This document shows positions 54,628-64,000 of a stretch of 64,000 nt of DNA, piece by piece. Every line of letters starts with the position of its first letter. Within the stretch, counting starts at the first letter, position 1. The DNA comes from Plasmodiophora brassicae. Taxonomy: Eukaryota > Endomyxa: Phytomyxea > Phytomyxea > Plasmodiophorida. The notes under the pieces were generated by a model. The model was not told the DNA's origin. It made no database searches and saw only the letters and a program-made list of their open reading frames with translations. The position numbers were made by a program, and so were the translations under genes. The stretch spans positions 434,001 to 498,000 of the forward strand of contig CP145416.1 of the NCBI GenBank assembly GCA_036867785.1, read 5' to 3'.

Positions 54628-55283
54628 TCATCCAGAGAGAGTGGACGCGAAACTGATTCGCATCTGGTCATCTTTCCTAAGGATCGATTCGTGCTTTTGC
54701 AGTACGTACGTGTCGGCATCGCCAGGGTCGCCGATAAGCGTCCGGGTAATTTCGTTGTACCTTGCCAGGCAGGCAACGATTGCGATTGCGTTCGCTCCAC
54801 TCATGAGCATCGATGCAACAGCAACAATTGTGACGCCATCCGACCCGTCCGGTTTCTCGGCACCCACACAGGCTAGGCCAAACAGCATGAAGAAGCTGAT
54901 GAGATTCGCCAGGCAGGTTAGTAGCAACGGCATGTCTTCCTTGCAACTCTTTGTGTAGCAATACATGCTGGACATGAACCCGAAGACAGGGAAGCACCTG
55001 CAAACAGGACAGCGTTCAGATTTCTGAACAGACATGGGTGCATGCGAAACCCATCGTACAAACTGCAGACGATGAAAGCAGTCAGGTTCGCCATGCCCTG
55101 ACTGAAAATGCACACGCCGGCTCCAATCCAGAGTAGCGCCCACAGACCGCCTTGTGCCCAGGTCAGCGCGACAAGCACCCGATGCCAAGAGTTGTTTCCC
55201 GCCAAGGTATCACCCTCCAGTAGATCAGGGGACCCTCCGGCAACATTGGATATAGGACTGCGCTGGCCTGCAGCGAGAGACAT
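54628..55283 (-). CDS. Small four-helix membrane protein, unknown
   Basis: Two exons (55283-55060, 54997-54628; intron 62 nt) encode 197 residues. An N-terminal hydrophilic part (MSLAAGQRSPISN...) is followed by four hydrophobic helices: LWALLWIGAGVCIFSQG, a Leu/Phe-rich helix spanning the intron (SLCFPVFGFMSSMYC), LLLTCLANLISFFMLFGLA and TIVAVASMLMSGANAIAI. A charged cytosolic tail with KHESILRKDD ends the protein. The splice joins two halves of helix 2, which supports the intron. Family not recognised; tetraspan proteins of vesicles or the plasma membrane are possible. Confidence 0.55.
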
Positions 55284-55404
55284 TGATTTGGCAGCAGACG
55301 ACTTGCACACAGATTCGATGGAAACGATCTGGCAACTTCGGAACAGCGAAAATGCATGAGTCACGTTGCGAAAGGACCAAGAGCGGCCCACGGGTTATAT
55401 CATT

Positions 55405-56289
55405 TCATTTGTCAGGGGCTGGAATCTCGGTCTTGTTGTCATCATCCTCCCTGGGTCGTTTGCCTGTGACTGTGTCGGCCTTCTTGAAGTAGCGAAGAAT
55501 ACCTTGCGACCGAGATCGTTCTTGTGCGACGGCATAGGGTTCGATGCAGTTTGCACCTTTTCCTTGCAGTGGACTAACACGGTAGATCACAAGTTTATGC
55601 TGAAGCACGTCAACGTGAGTACAGTGCGAAACATGGAAGATGCACAACAATTCACCTGGAACGGACGAAGAAAGGGCCGGCATTTCTCAAACGGTACGGT
55701 GTCGCAGTTGAGCCAGTCTTCCGCCTGGGCTTCGTCGAGGATAACTGGCATCCGGTCATGAATGCTAAGAAGGGTCAGTGAAATCCCATTGCCATGCAAC
55801 TGAGAACATAAGCCGGTACCTCGACATCTGCTTGCAGCTGTCACTGGTCAGGACAACAAACGTGTCCGAGTCAGAGGAGTTCTTCGCGGGCGACCAAAGG
55901 CCAGCCAGTCTCATGATCGACGGCGGAGACGTCGTCGCGATGAACATTGGGTTCTTTTTCGACGTGTTCGCGACAGGTTGCCATTCGAAAAACCCAATGC
56001 ACAGAAAGATGCACCGATGGTTATTCACAAGCGACTTGAACATGCGCTTGTCGACGATTGTTTCTGAACGGGCATTGATGACAAATCGGTCGCCCTGTCC
56101 AGTGATGCCCCACTTCATGCAGCGCAGGACGGTCTCGTTATCACGACGAACAAGAACGGGTGTGTGCGATCCCGGGCTGATATTGTACGATGGCATGTAT
56201 GGACGATCCTTGCTTGTCTCCAAACCGCTCGTCTTTGTCGCTGCCGCTAGCTCCTCATCGGACATGCCGAGCGCTGCTCGACCGCACAT
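55405..56289 (-). CDS. HMCES/SRAP-domain abasic-site crosslinking protein
   Basis: Three exons (56289-55820, 55764-55656, 55599-55405; introns 55 and 56 nt) encode 257 residues. The SRAP catalytic set is intact: Met1 followed by Cys2 (MCGRAALG), which after Met removal forms a thiazolidine with abasic DNA; PSYNISPGS; KWGITGQG; NARSETI (Asn, Arg); GFFEW (catalytic Glu); and DRMPVIL containing the late His-Asp-Arg-Met block (SIHDRMP). IYRVSPLQG ends the fold. HMCES protects abasic sites in single-stranded DNA at replication forks. The C-terminal tail has SQGILRYFKKAD, a PIP-box-like motif, as in vertebrate HMCES, and a KRPRED nuclear-signal-like stretch. Confidence 0.95.
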
Positions 56290-56578
56290 CGCAGTCGTAA
56301 AGGAACCCAGTTACGAATGTCCGCGACTGCACCGCGTTCCGCAGTAAATCGTCCGTTTCACACTTGCTGAAACCAGATTGGCTCGTTGTGAAGCCGTCGT
56401 GTACAACTGACGTCCAGGTCCTAATACCCGACTCAGTAGAGCCCCAACCAAGACGATACGGAGCCCCGAAACGCTGCCCAGTTATGGAAAATACGCCAAT
56501 GCGTTCCGCCCCAGTGTCAACGCTAAGTCATAACGCGCTCGTTGGCGGAGTTGCGTCCTGCTTGATCCCGCCGATAGC

Positions 56579-57938
56579 ATGGCGGAAGAGGCGCAGAAGC
56601 AGCTGTCTGCGGAGGACGTGCAGAGAATGGTGAATCTGCTGTCGGAGAAGACGGAAACGGCGCAGGAGCGACAGCGCAGGCGGGAACGGAATGAGTGGAA
56701 CGAGCTTCGGAATAAGTTCCCTGTATTGAAAGACGAGTTGCCCGGTGATGTATTGCGTGTAATTCGAACGGTCATACGCGACAAGATCGCTGTTGTTGAC
56801 CGCCTCACCTCCTTCGAGCAACAGACCCAAGATCTTGAGCGGCAGTTGAAAGTTGAATCCAAGGCCAGGGCGAAATTGCAGGGTAACTGACTGTATTGAT
56901 ATGTTCGTAATTGACGACTCATTTCAGTTTCCGTTGTCCAGACTTGGCGCGAGAGCTTCAGCAGCAGAACAAAACAATACGGGTGTGTGGCAGTGTGGGC
57001 GTGCACTCGTGAGTCGTGACTAATGGGTGATTGTCCCTACAGGAAGCAGCTGATGCGGGCATGAAAACGCAACAGGAAGCCCATGTCCGCCTTCGACAGT
57101 CTTTTGAAACGGCCATGAGTGACATCACTGCCAAGATTGAGGTTTAACGTGTTCCCTTTCAAACTTTAATCGCGGCTGATGATACCTGTTGCAGGTATCT
57201 TCTAACGAACGAGAACAGCAACGAAAATCTCAGGCAGAGTACGATGCAACTGTGCATCGGTAAACGGTGGCCTGATCCGGGTGTCCAGATTGGAGGATAA
57301 AATCAATGCAGCTTTGGCGGTCGAGAAAGAACAGCGGCGCCTTCATGACAAGCACTTGCGTGCAAAGGATGCTGAGATTGAGCTGCTCAAGGAACTTACC
57401 AGCAAGTTGCGACTGGAACTAGAGCACCGTACCTCTGAGGTATCGTAACGAGCTGTCTGGTTGGTATCGTCGACGCCTGAGTACTTGAAGGCGAATGCAG
57501 CGCAGGCTAATGCGCAGCACTATGCAAGTTCGTTCAAAGAGCTCGAAGCGACAATGAAGAGAAGCATGGGCGGGTTCGAAGACCTGCGCAAACAGGTTTC
57601 CACGGTACACACGACATGTCACAAAGGTTGTTACCATGCGGGCTCAGCGTTTTCAGATATCGCGCCGAAACAAGACGGTCGTCAAAGAGAACGCGCGCTT
57701 GGCCAAGCAACTTAACGAGAAGACGGCCGAATTGGCAGTCGTGAAAGAGAAGGTATACTGCTGTTATACGTTTACTTTGGCATTTGCGTAACATTTTCTG
57801 ACGCTGGGTTTTCTGCAGTTCGAAAAGTTCATCAGGGCCAGTTACGCAGAGAACCGCCCTGGTGAATCGCCAAGTGCATCTGTGGCGGCCGTCCGCCCGG
57901 AGGAGACAGACGTTTCACCAGCACAAGACGCCAAATAA
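56579..57938 (+). CDS. Taxilin-family coiled-coil protein
   Basis: At least seven exons with introns of 30-75 nt encode about 310 residues, ending at TAA 57936-57938. The order matches taxilins: an N-terminal helix, then LARELQQQNKTIR (the conserved 'L-x-R-E-L-Q-x-x-N-K' heptad), then SFETAMSDITAKIE, LEDKINAALAVEKEQ and late SFKELEATMKRSMGGFEDL, which corresponds to the 'KF-x-E-x-Q-x-T-L-x-K-S-N' taxilin segment. Human taxilins bind syntaxins and act in vesicle traffic and at the subdistal appendages of centrioles. A disordered Pro/Ala-rich tail follows. Two of the inferred introns (near 57260) are shorter than usual and may be misplaced. Confidence 0.75.
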
Positions 57939-58779
57939 CAGGATACACCGTAGTTCACCTGACAGTGCTGTTGGTTTGGTGACGGCCACTAGTTGTCATT
58001 ACAATGGTGGAATATGGTATTGTAATTCGACACTTTGGCATGCGGCCTTGTCAAACTGGAGTAGAGCATCGTCGTTCAGCCTCTTGTGTCGGGTAAGGGC
58101 CAGCTGTTAAACTGGTATTGGACGTCTGGGAACGGAACATCATCACGGCTCGCGCCTCGGGAGCCAATCACGGTGGCGGGTGATCCCTGGGAGCAACTTA
58201 AACGCCGAGCACCGCCCCAATGCAAGCTCTCTGTCACCTGTGCGTTTAATACAAACGCACTATCCTATTTCACATCGTTCCGTTTCGTAAATTGTTGTCG
58301 CTACTGAATGTCTGGAAAGTGGTAGAACCATCGGCAGCAACCGGATCTTACAAAAGCGGTCTGGTCCACGGGTGCGGTGTCAAGCGAATTCCCGCAATTC
58401 CCTGCAGCCGAGAAGGCGCCAACAAACAAGGCCGGCGGTCTCATCCGTCAAGCAACAACTTTCGGGAAGGATTTGCACCTCGAAAGGTCGCAGCAAGCGT
58501 TCTGCCGCAAGGGTCAGGCCGACATTGACGCGACTGTGCTGTCTGACTCGATATCCGATCCGAACGTGTGGGGTTGTTTGTCAAGCGGGAAAGAACGGGA
58601 GACGGCCCCTGAACTGAAGATGCTCCCACCGTACCGTACATTTTGCTGCGCGAACGTGATATACAGCGCAATGGCCAATGTGGAACGTGCTTCTCAGTGC
58701 ACCTTTTATCTGGTTCAGTCAGCAGGGCACCAGGAGCCACTCGTCGGTATAGGCTCGAATGGACCAAGCATGTATTCGG
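57939..58779. other. Intergenic region upstream of HSP101
   Basis: About 0.84 kb between taxilin and the heat-shock element cluster. A 204-codon plus-strand frame (58377-58991) crosses the heat-shock elements and overlaps the HSP101 start. It lacks any family feature, so it is treated as chance. Confidence 0.4.
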
Positions 58780-58885
58780 GGAAAATTCCCGGAATATTCC
58801 TGTCCCGGGTCAGAATGTTCTGTGAATGTCCCTGTGGTAGGTATCAGATCGGCTCGGTAGTTTTGCAGAATGTTCCGAAACTCCG
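58780..58885 (+). promoter_or_regulatory. Heat-shock element cluster of HSP101
   Basis: Four groups of inverted GAA/TTC units sit 45-148 bp upstream of the HSP101 ATG. They are GAAAATTC (58781), GGAATATTCC (58791), GAATGTTC followed by GAATGTCC (58813-58830), and GAATGTTCCGAAACTCC (58868). These are HSF binding modules (nGAAnnTTCn). Spacing between pairs is often three instead of two bases, that is, discontinuous elements. Direct HSF control is inferred from established knowledge of HSE sequence. Confidence 0.85.
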
Positions 58886-58927
58886 TGACAAGCGTGACTG
58901 CAAGCTGTCGGCGCTCATTGTGCAAAC

Positions 58928-61900
58928 ATGTCCTACAACTTCACAACGAAGACGAATGAGGTCCTCCTGGGCGCCCAGGAGGTCGCGATGAAAAACTCCC
59001 ATGTCGAGATGGCTCCCGTCCATGTCGCCATCTCGTTGTTCTCTGCGGGTGACGGTGTCGCCCGCAGCTTGTGCATGCGAGTTGGCATCACGCCTGCTTT
59101 GGTACGTGGGCTCGTTTTATCCCAGTCAGATCTTCACTTGAGATACTAATGACAACGTACAGGTCCTTTCAAATTTGACCCCGTTGCTTTCGAAAATCCC
59201 GGTCCAGTCACCTGGTCCTCAGCTGCCGAGCGACGTCCAGCCAAACCGTTCCACTCAAAAGGTCGGTGTCCGTATTCTCGGTTGTGTGAACTCTCCCTAA
59301 TATCACCCTTCAGGTTCTGCAAGCAGCACTTCAACAACAGAAAGCAAACAACGATTCGCATTTGTCCGTTGACCATTTGCTGTTGGGGCTCTACGCGGAC
59401 AGCACTGTTTCCGGTGCATTGGAGAAGTCTGGCCTGCATCAGGATAAAGTGACAACGCTCATGGCGTCTATCCGTGGGTCGTCCAAGGTCACAGACGCCC
59501 ATGCCGAAGACACATTCGACGCCCTCGAGAAGTACGGGACAAACGTTACAAAACTGGCCATGGATGGGAAACTGGATCCTGTTATTGGCCGGGATGACGA
59601 GATCCGGCGAACGGTTCAAGTTCTGTGTCGCCGCACCAAGAACAACCCTATCCTTTTAGGTACGTCTACGATTGGAGTTTGGTTCTCCAGATTCTAAATA
59701 GTGGAAATGCAGGACAACCTGGTGTTGGTAAAACCGCCATTGTTGAGGGTCTTGCTATTCGACTGGCCAACGGCGACGTTCCTGCCAACCTGCAACAATT
59801 CCAGATCATCAGTCTAGACCTTGGAGCTCTCGTTGCTGGTGCGTCGCATCGTGGCGAGTTCGAACAACGACTGAAGGCCGTGCTTAATGAGGTATTTATG
59901 TGGTTCCCCTATGGAATGTCGTCGTCTTCGTTAACATTTGTGTCCTGAAGATCAAATCAAGTGGACGAGTCATTTTGTTCATCGATGAAATCCATCTCTT
60001 GCTTGGAGCCGGTCGAGCAGAAGGCGCGATGGATGCGGCGAACCTTCTAAAGCCTATGCTAGCGCGTGGTGAACTTCGATGCATCGGAGCTACGGTTGGT
60101 TCGACGTCGCGGAATGCTTTTACATCATCTGACCTGTGGCTGCGATTAGACGCTGGACGAATACAGAAAGTACGTCGAAAAAGACGCTGCGTTCGAGCGG
60201 CGTTTCCAGCAGGTCATGGTGATGGAGCCCTCGATCGAAGCGTCGGTTTCCATCTTGCGTGGCATCAAGGACAAGTATGAGAATCATCACGGTGTTCGTA
60301 TTCTGGATTCGTCCCTCGTGGCAGCTGTCCAGCTGTCCCATCGCTACATCACGTCTCGGTTCCTTCCGGACAAGGCCATCGATTTAATCGATGAGGCTTG
60401 TGCTAGCACTCGTGTGCAACTGGACTCCCGACCTGAAGCCATTGACCAGCTCGAACGTCGCCAACTGCAGCTTGATGTTGAGGCGACGGCTCTGTCGCAG
60501 GAGAAAGATGAAGCCAGTCGTCAACGCCTTCTGGTTGTACAGAGCGAGCTTGCCAAGATTGCCGATGAGCTCAAGCCCCTCCAGATGAAGCATCAAGCAG
60601 GTTGGTGTCGTGGTGACGCGGTTTTCTGAACAACAACGGCTAACGCGAATTCTACAGAAAAGGAGCGCCTTGATGAAATCCGAAACTTCAAGAAGAAACT
60701 CGAAGACGTGCATCGCAAGATCGAACAAGCGGAGCGTGCGAAGGATCTCGCGAAAGTGGCAGACTTGCGTTACGGCGCTGTGCCGGATCTGGAGCGAAAA
60801 ATTGAGAAGCTTGAGGAGGCGAACCGCAAACGGGATACGGGTAAGTGTTATTTCATTCACACGCGGTAATTTAAACTTGGCCTGACAACCTGTTCCATGC
60901 CAGATGACACCTCGCTGCTGTCGGAAGTTGTTCGTCCCCAACAAATTGCTGAGATTGTCAGCCGCTGGACCGGCATTCCGGTGACGAACCTGACACGAAC
61001 GGAACGTGAACGGTAACGATCAGTGTATCGAACGTGAAGTCTCCAACTAATTGTTTCATAGAATGCTTGGATTGAGTGACGCGCTCCACAAGCGCGTCGT
61101 CGGCCAAGACGAAGCTGTTGATGCAGTCGCAGACGCCATAATGCGTTCCCGCGCTGGAATGGGTCGACCTGGGCAACCACTCGGTTCCTTCTTACTTCTC
61201 GGTAAGCAAATTTGCCGGCTGCTACGTGTGCGTTTGTTCTGACGAAAAGTCAGGATCAACGGGGACGGGAAAAACGGAGCTCGCCAAAGCCCTCAGCGAA
61301 CAGCTATTTGATGACGAGAGGAACATGGTCCGACTGGACATGTCGGAATATTCCGAACAACATTCCGGCGCTCGTTTGAGTACGTATTGGCCTCTGCTTA
61401 GGCATGCGGACCGTTGGGAGCTGACTGATGATGCTGTACAGTTGGTGCGCCTCCCGGCTATGTCGGGCACGACGAGGGTGGCCAGCTGACGGAAGCAGTG
61501 CGCCGGCGCCCGTTCTCTGTCGTCCTCCTGGATGAAATCGAGAAGGCGCACCCGCAGATTTCGAACATCCTCCTGCAAGTTCTCGATGACGGGCGTCTGA
61601 CCGACGGCAAGGGCCGAACCGTTGATTTCTCCAACACGGTCATCATTCTCACGTCGAATCTGGGGTCGCAACATCTGCTGGCCGCAATCGGCACTGGGTC
61701 TGATGCCGCAATGACGGCTGCCAAGGCCCGCGTGATGGATTCGGTGCGCGCTCACTTCCGTCCCGAGTTCATCAACCGTCTTGACGACTGCGTCATCTTC
61801 ACGCCTCTGGACCAGAAGATGCTTGCCCAGATCGCCAAGATCCAGATCGTTCGCGTTCAGAAACGCCTCGATGAACGCCACATCCAGCTGGTCGTCGATG

Positions 61901-62142
61901 ATTCGGCGCTCAAGATGATCTTGGACAAAGGTTATGATCCCGCGTACGGCGCACGTCCTCTCAAGCGATACCTGGAAAAGAACGTCGTCACCGAAATCAG
62001 CCGGCTCATCATCAGCGGTCAGCTCACTGACTACGGTCGTGTTGTTGTTACCGCCAACGTCCCGTCCGACAAGCTCATGTTCGTCTGCGAGAACTCACCG
62101 AACGCATCTGGTGTCGGGATGGATGTCGACTCGCGCGACTGA
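58928..62142 (+). CDS. HSP101/ClpB disaggregase (cytosolic HSP104 type)
   Basis: About 12 exons; introns around 50-75 nt interrupt even the Walker loops and keep one frame of about 900 residues. The N-domain ([20 protein letters not shown]) carries two Clp repeats. NBD1 has Walker A GQPGVGKT, split across an intron, and Walker [10 protein letters not shown]. The middle coiled coil runs from about 60400 to 60840. NBD2 has [37 protein letters not shown] and [11 protein letters not shown], with the sensor LTSNLGSQ and arginine-finger region [10 protein letters not shown]. It rescues aggregated proteins with HSP70. No leader peptide, hence cytosol/nucleus. The acidic DVDSRD end recalls HSP104's C-terminal extension. 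Confidence 0.95.
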
Positions 62143-62184
62143 GCCTTTTATCCAAATCAGTGCGAAGTAAATTTAATGGCCGGA

Positions 62185-62574
62185 CTATACATATAAAACC
62201 GTGTGAATGTGTTGGTCGAGAAAGATGGCCCAGCTGGGCTCGTTTGGCCGGATCGCTGAATCGGAAACCAACAAGTCTATTTCGGACGAGGCGCCGTCGT
62301 TCCTGCGGCAGAATGTCGCGCAGGCCTGTGCAGACTGCAGAGGCGGATCGCATGGTTGCGATCGCAAACGCTCATTGCTCATACGTAGGTGAAAACCGAA
62401 GGGCAAATCCCTGGTTCTGGACATAAGATGAGGCCCACACCAGTTTGCGGACGCCCAGATCGTAACGTCCAGCGATGCCGCGGCGACCTTCGAAGACGAC
62501 AAGAGATTGGCACATTCTTCACGGAGCACCAGTGCAATCTGGTGTGTATGCAAAGCTCGACACGTCGCCAGCAA
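62185..62574 (-). CDS. Uncertain helical gene fragment downstream of HSP101
   Basis: A 129-residue minus-strand frame, starting possibly further upstream near 62640 and beginning with a GTG-like non-ATG codon here. It includes an amphipathic helix (LVLREECANLLSSSKVAAASL) and a Trp/Cys-bearing segment. It is convergent with HSP101, 43 bp past its stop. No family recognised and no confirmed start or intron, so this may be an exon of a small gene between 62.2 and 62.8 kb or chance. Confidence 0.25.
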   Translation of the reverse strand: MLATCRALHTHQIALVLREECANLLSSSKVAAASLDVTIWASANWCGPHLMSRTRDLPFGFHLRMSNERLRSQPCDPPLQSAQACATFCRRNDGASSEIDLLVSDSAIRPNEPSWAIFLDQHIHTVLYV

Positions 62575-62817
62575 GCGGTCGGAGTAATTGATCAGGCCAT
62601 TGCCTGCCGAAGAGCACGCCCTGCATTGGATGGACCGAGGCGCTCAGGTGGTCATTGGTCAGCAATCGGTTCCCGCTGACCGACCAGCTCTATTTGTGTG
62701 TCGCAAGGCAATACAGGAGCCCGAGGCCATGGCCAGGTAGGGTGCCGCATCCTGCAAGTAGATGAGGATGCAGCAGCGTGTCCAATTGCTCGCCAACCTG
62801 GTCGGCCCCAGGGCTAT

Positions 62818-64000
62818 TTATTGGTTGGGGTCACTGGGCGGGTGCTTCCGGATCGGCTGGAACTTGATGACGGGGAAGTTCGCCGCCCGAGGGCCCAGAT
62901 TCAGCTGGGGGATGAACCCTTTGAGGACCTTCTTGGCGGCCACACCCCCCTTCTTCAGCTCGGACATGATCAGTTCGACCCTGTTCTGTCGTTGGCTCTC
63001 ATTGAGGCCCTCGAGCTGGGCGGCGGCCCGTTCGTCCTGGGCGACAAGCACCTCGGCCTGCTTCGACTCCTCGATGTACGTCTTCAGGTTCGCGATTACG
63101 GCCGGCATGAACGTCTGGAACGACAGGCGGTGGTCGCGTGCCACGTACCCGTCCTGGAATAGGCGCTTCTCCATGGCGGGCAGTACCCATTTCAACGCCA
63201 TGGCTACCATGGAACTCAGCACGCCCGACGACGCCAGCTCCATATCTCTCACACGGGGGTCGCCCCTGAACGAAATGTCGACCCAAGCGTCATCGGTGTC
63301 GTTCGACGTGAACGACAGCAGTACGTCCCTAGGAGGGGGGACATCGGGATCAGTGACCCATTGCAGGACAGGCCAGCGCGCACGACAACGCACGTGAATT
63401 CCACACGGGCCGTCTTCGCGGCGATGTCGAACGATGTCGCCTTGTCCACCGTCATGGAGAAGAACGTGTCAGGGGCACCTGGTCGGATCGTGTCGGGCGC
63501 CAAGCGGTAGGACGCGTCGACGAGGAACATGTCGCGGTCGGTGTCGCCCTGGTCGGAGATGGCCACATGGACCCGCTCCTGACCGCCGATCTCGACATGG
63601 TTGATGCGAGCGCCAACGGCCGACAGGTCGAGGCCCATGATGATCGGCTCGATGACTCGCTGTGCAACGTTAGAACCGTAGGGCGCGCCCACGAGCACGA
63701 CCCGACCTGGTTCACACCGAAGCGCTGCGCCAGGTGCCCGAGTAGGCGCTTCCAGCGCTGCGTCAGCTCCTGCAGCGCGTCGATCGTGAAGCCTTGAGCG
63801 TCCAGCATCGCCATGGGCCGTGTCGGCGACAGGCGCCCTATCACGCGTCGTCCGACGTACTTCCAGTTCGTGGATCCCCGCGACAGGATCCCTCGGCGCT
63901 TCTTGGCGTCTCCAGGTTCGCCAGGTACTGCTCCAGCGTCAGCGCAGGCGGCGGCGGCCTGGACCTGAACCCTGTGGCATCGTTAGGGGACGGGCACGGG
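62818..64000 (-). CDS. Beta-sandwich / helical protein of unknown family, 5' end outside the window
   Basis: Two exon frames are clear: about 63700-63400, with QERVHVAISDQGDTDRDMF and ASYRLAPDTI strands, and a C-terminal exon ending at 62818. The second contains strands (VLLSFTSNDTDD, AWVDISFRGDP), then ALKWVLPAMEKRLF, a long charged helix (EVLVAQDERAAAQLEGL) and a Pro/Lys tail (KFQPIRKHPP). The upstream exons leave the window at 64000. The alternation of strands and helices could suit an SMP-, BPI- or VPS13-like lipid-binding protein, but I cannot support a family, so it is left unknown. Confidence 0.5.

Noticed and set aside
58377-58991. 204-codon plus-strand frame upstream of HSP101
   Set aside because: It spans the heat-shock element cluster and the HSP101 start in another frame and has no conserved features.
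61340-61370. GAATATTCCGAACAACATTCC string resembling a heat-shock element
   Set aside because: It lies inside the conserved MSEYSEQHS coding segment of HSP101, so the protein sequence explains it.
1-64000. Bacterial operons, CRISPR arrays, rRNA or tRNA genes
   Set aside because: No direct-repeat arrays, no Shine-Dalgarno-spaced gene strings, spliceosomal introns throughout, and no tRNA cloverleaf or rRNA sequence noticed by eye.

Overview
This is a stretch of a compact nuclear genome from a flagellated, probably parasitic protist. Protein-coding genes lie close together on both strands (often 40-300 bp apart) and most are interrupted by very short introns. Every intron I could place by reading frame is about 40-75 nt with GT..AG ends, and several carry a CTAAC/CTAAT-type branch point close to the acceptor. 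Coding sequence is GC-rich, so long antisense shadow frames are common. Ciliary genes (CFAP47, CEP78, a trichoplein-like coiled coil), a cytosolic HSP101, an independent phosphoglycerate mutase, a sterol glucosyltransferase and small secreted proteins together suggest a zoosporic eukaryote. A plasmodiophorid-like rhizarian (Plasmodiophora/Spongospora type) fits best, but that is inference from gene content, base composition and intron length, not a placement I could compute.

Layout. 0-5.3 kb: TAP42/IGBP1, a convergent AP-5 zeta-like gene, then four or five very small genes including a COA3-like protein and a DUF167 protein whose start codons sit head to head. 5.4-9.5 kb (minus): a 15-exon gene that joins coiled coil, AIR9-like domains and a muniscin-type mu-homology domain. 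9.8-17.3 kb (plus): a RIF1-like HEAT protein, an unrecognised coiled-coil gene, an EF-hand protein. 17.4-28.3 kb (minus): CEP78-like and a 2819-residue CFAP47. 28.6-34.7 kb: CKS1, XRCC3-like RAD51 paralogue, an orphan, an EEP-family nuclease and a sterol glucosyltransferase with a C2-like N-terminal region. 35.1-36.2 kb holds a Ty1/copia fossil. 36.3-48.3 kb: an axonemal-type coiled coil, RLP24 (first exon is only ATG), an ethanolamine/choline phosphotransferase, an AIG1-like membrane protein, an M20 peptidase, phosphoglycerate mutase and an ABCB6/HMT1-type half transporter. 48.3-54.6 kb is a sparse island with two paralogous secreted proteins flanking a secreted GH114 glycosidase. 54.6-64 kb: a four-helix membrane protein, HMCES/SRAP, taxilin, HSP101 with a heat-shock-element cluster, and an unfinished gene at the right edge.

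Functional themes are cilium/centrosome (CFAP47, CEP78, trichoplein-like, EF-hand), genome maintenance (RIF1, XRCC3, HMCES, CKS1), membrane traffic and lipids (AP-5 zeta, muniscin fusion, taxilin, EPT, sterol glucosyltransferase) and a secreted-protein cluster. Exon structures given below were derived by hand from frame, splice signals and family conservation. Where I list exact exon ends, the phases sum to an open frame.
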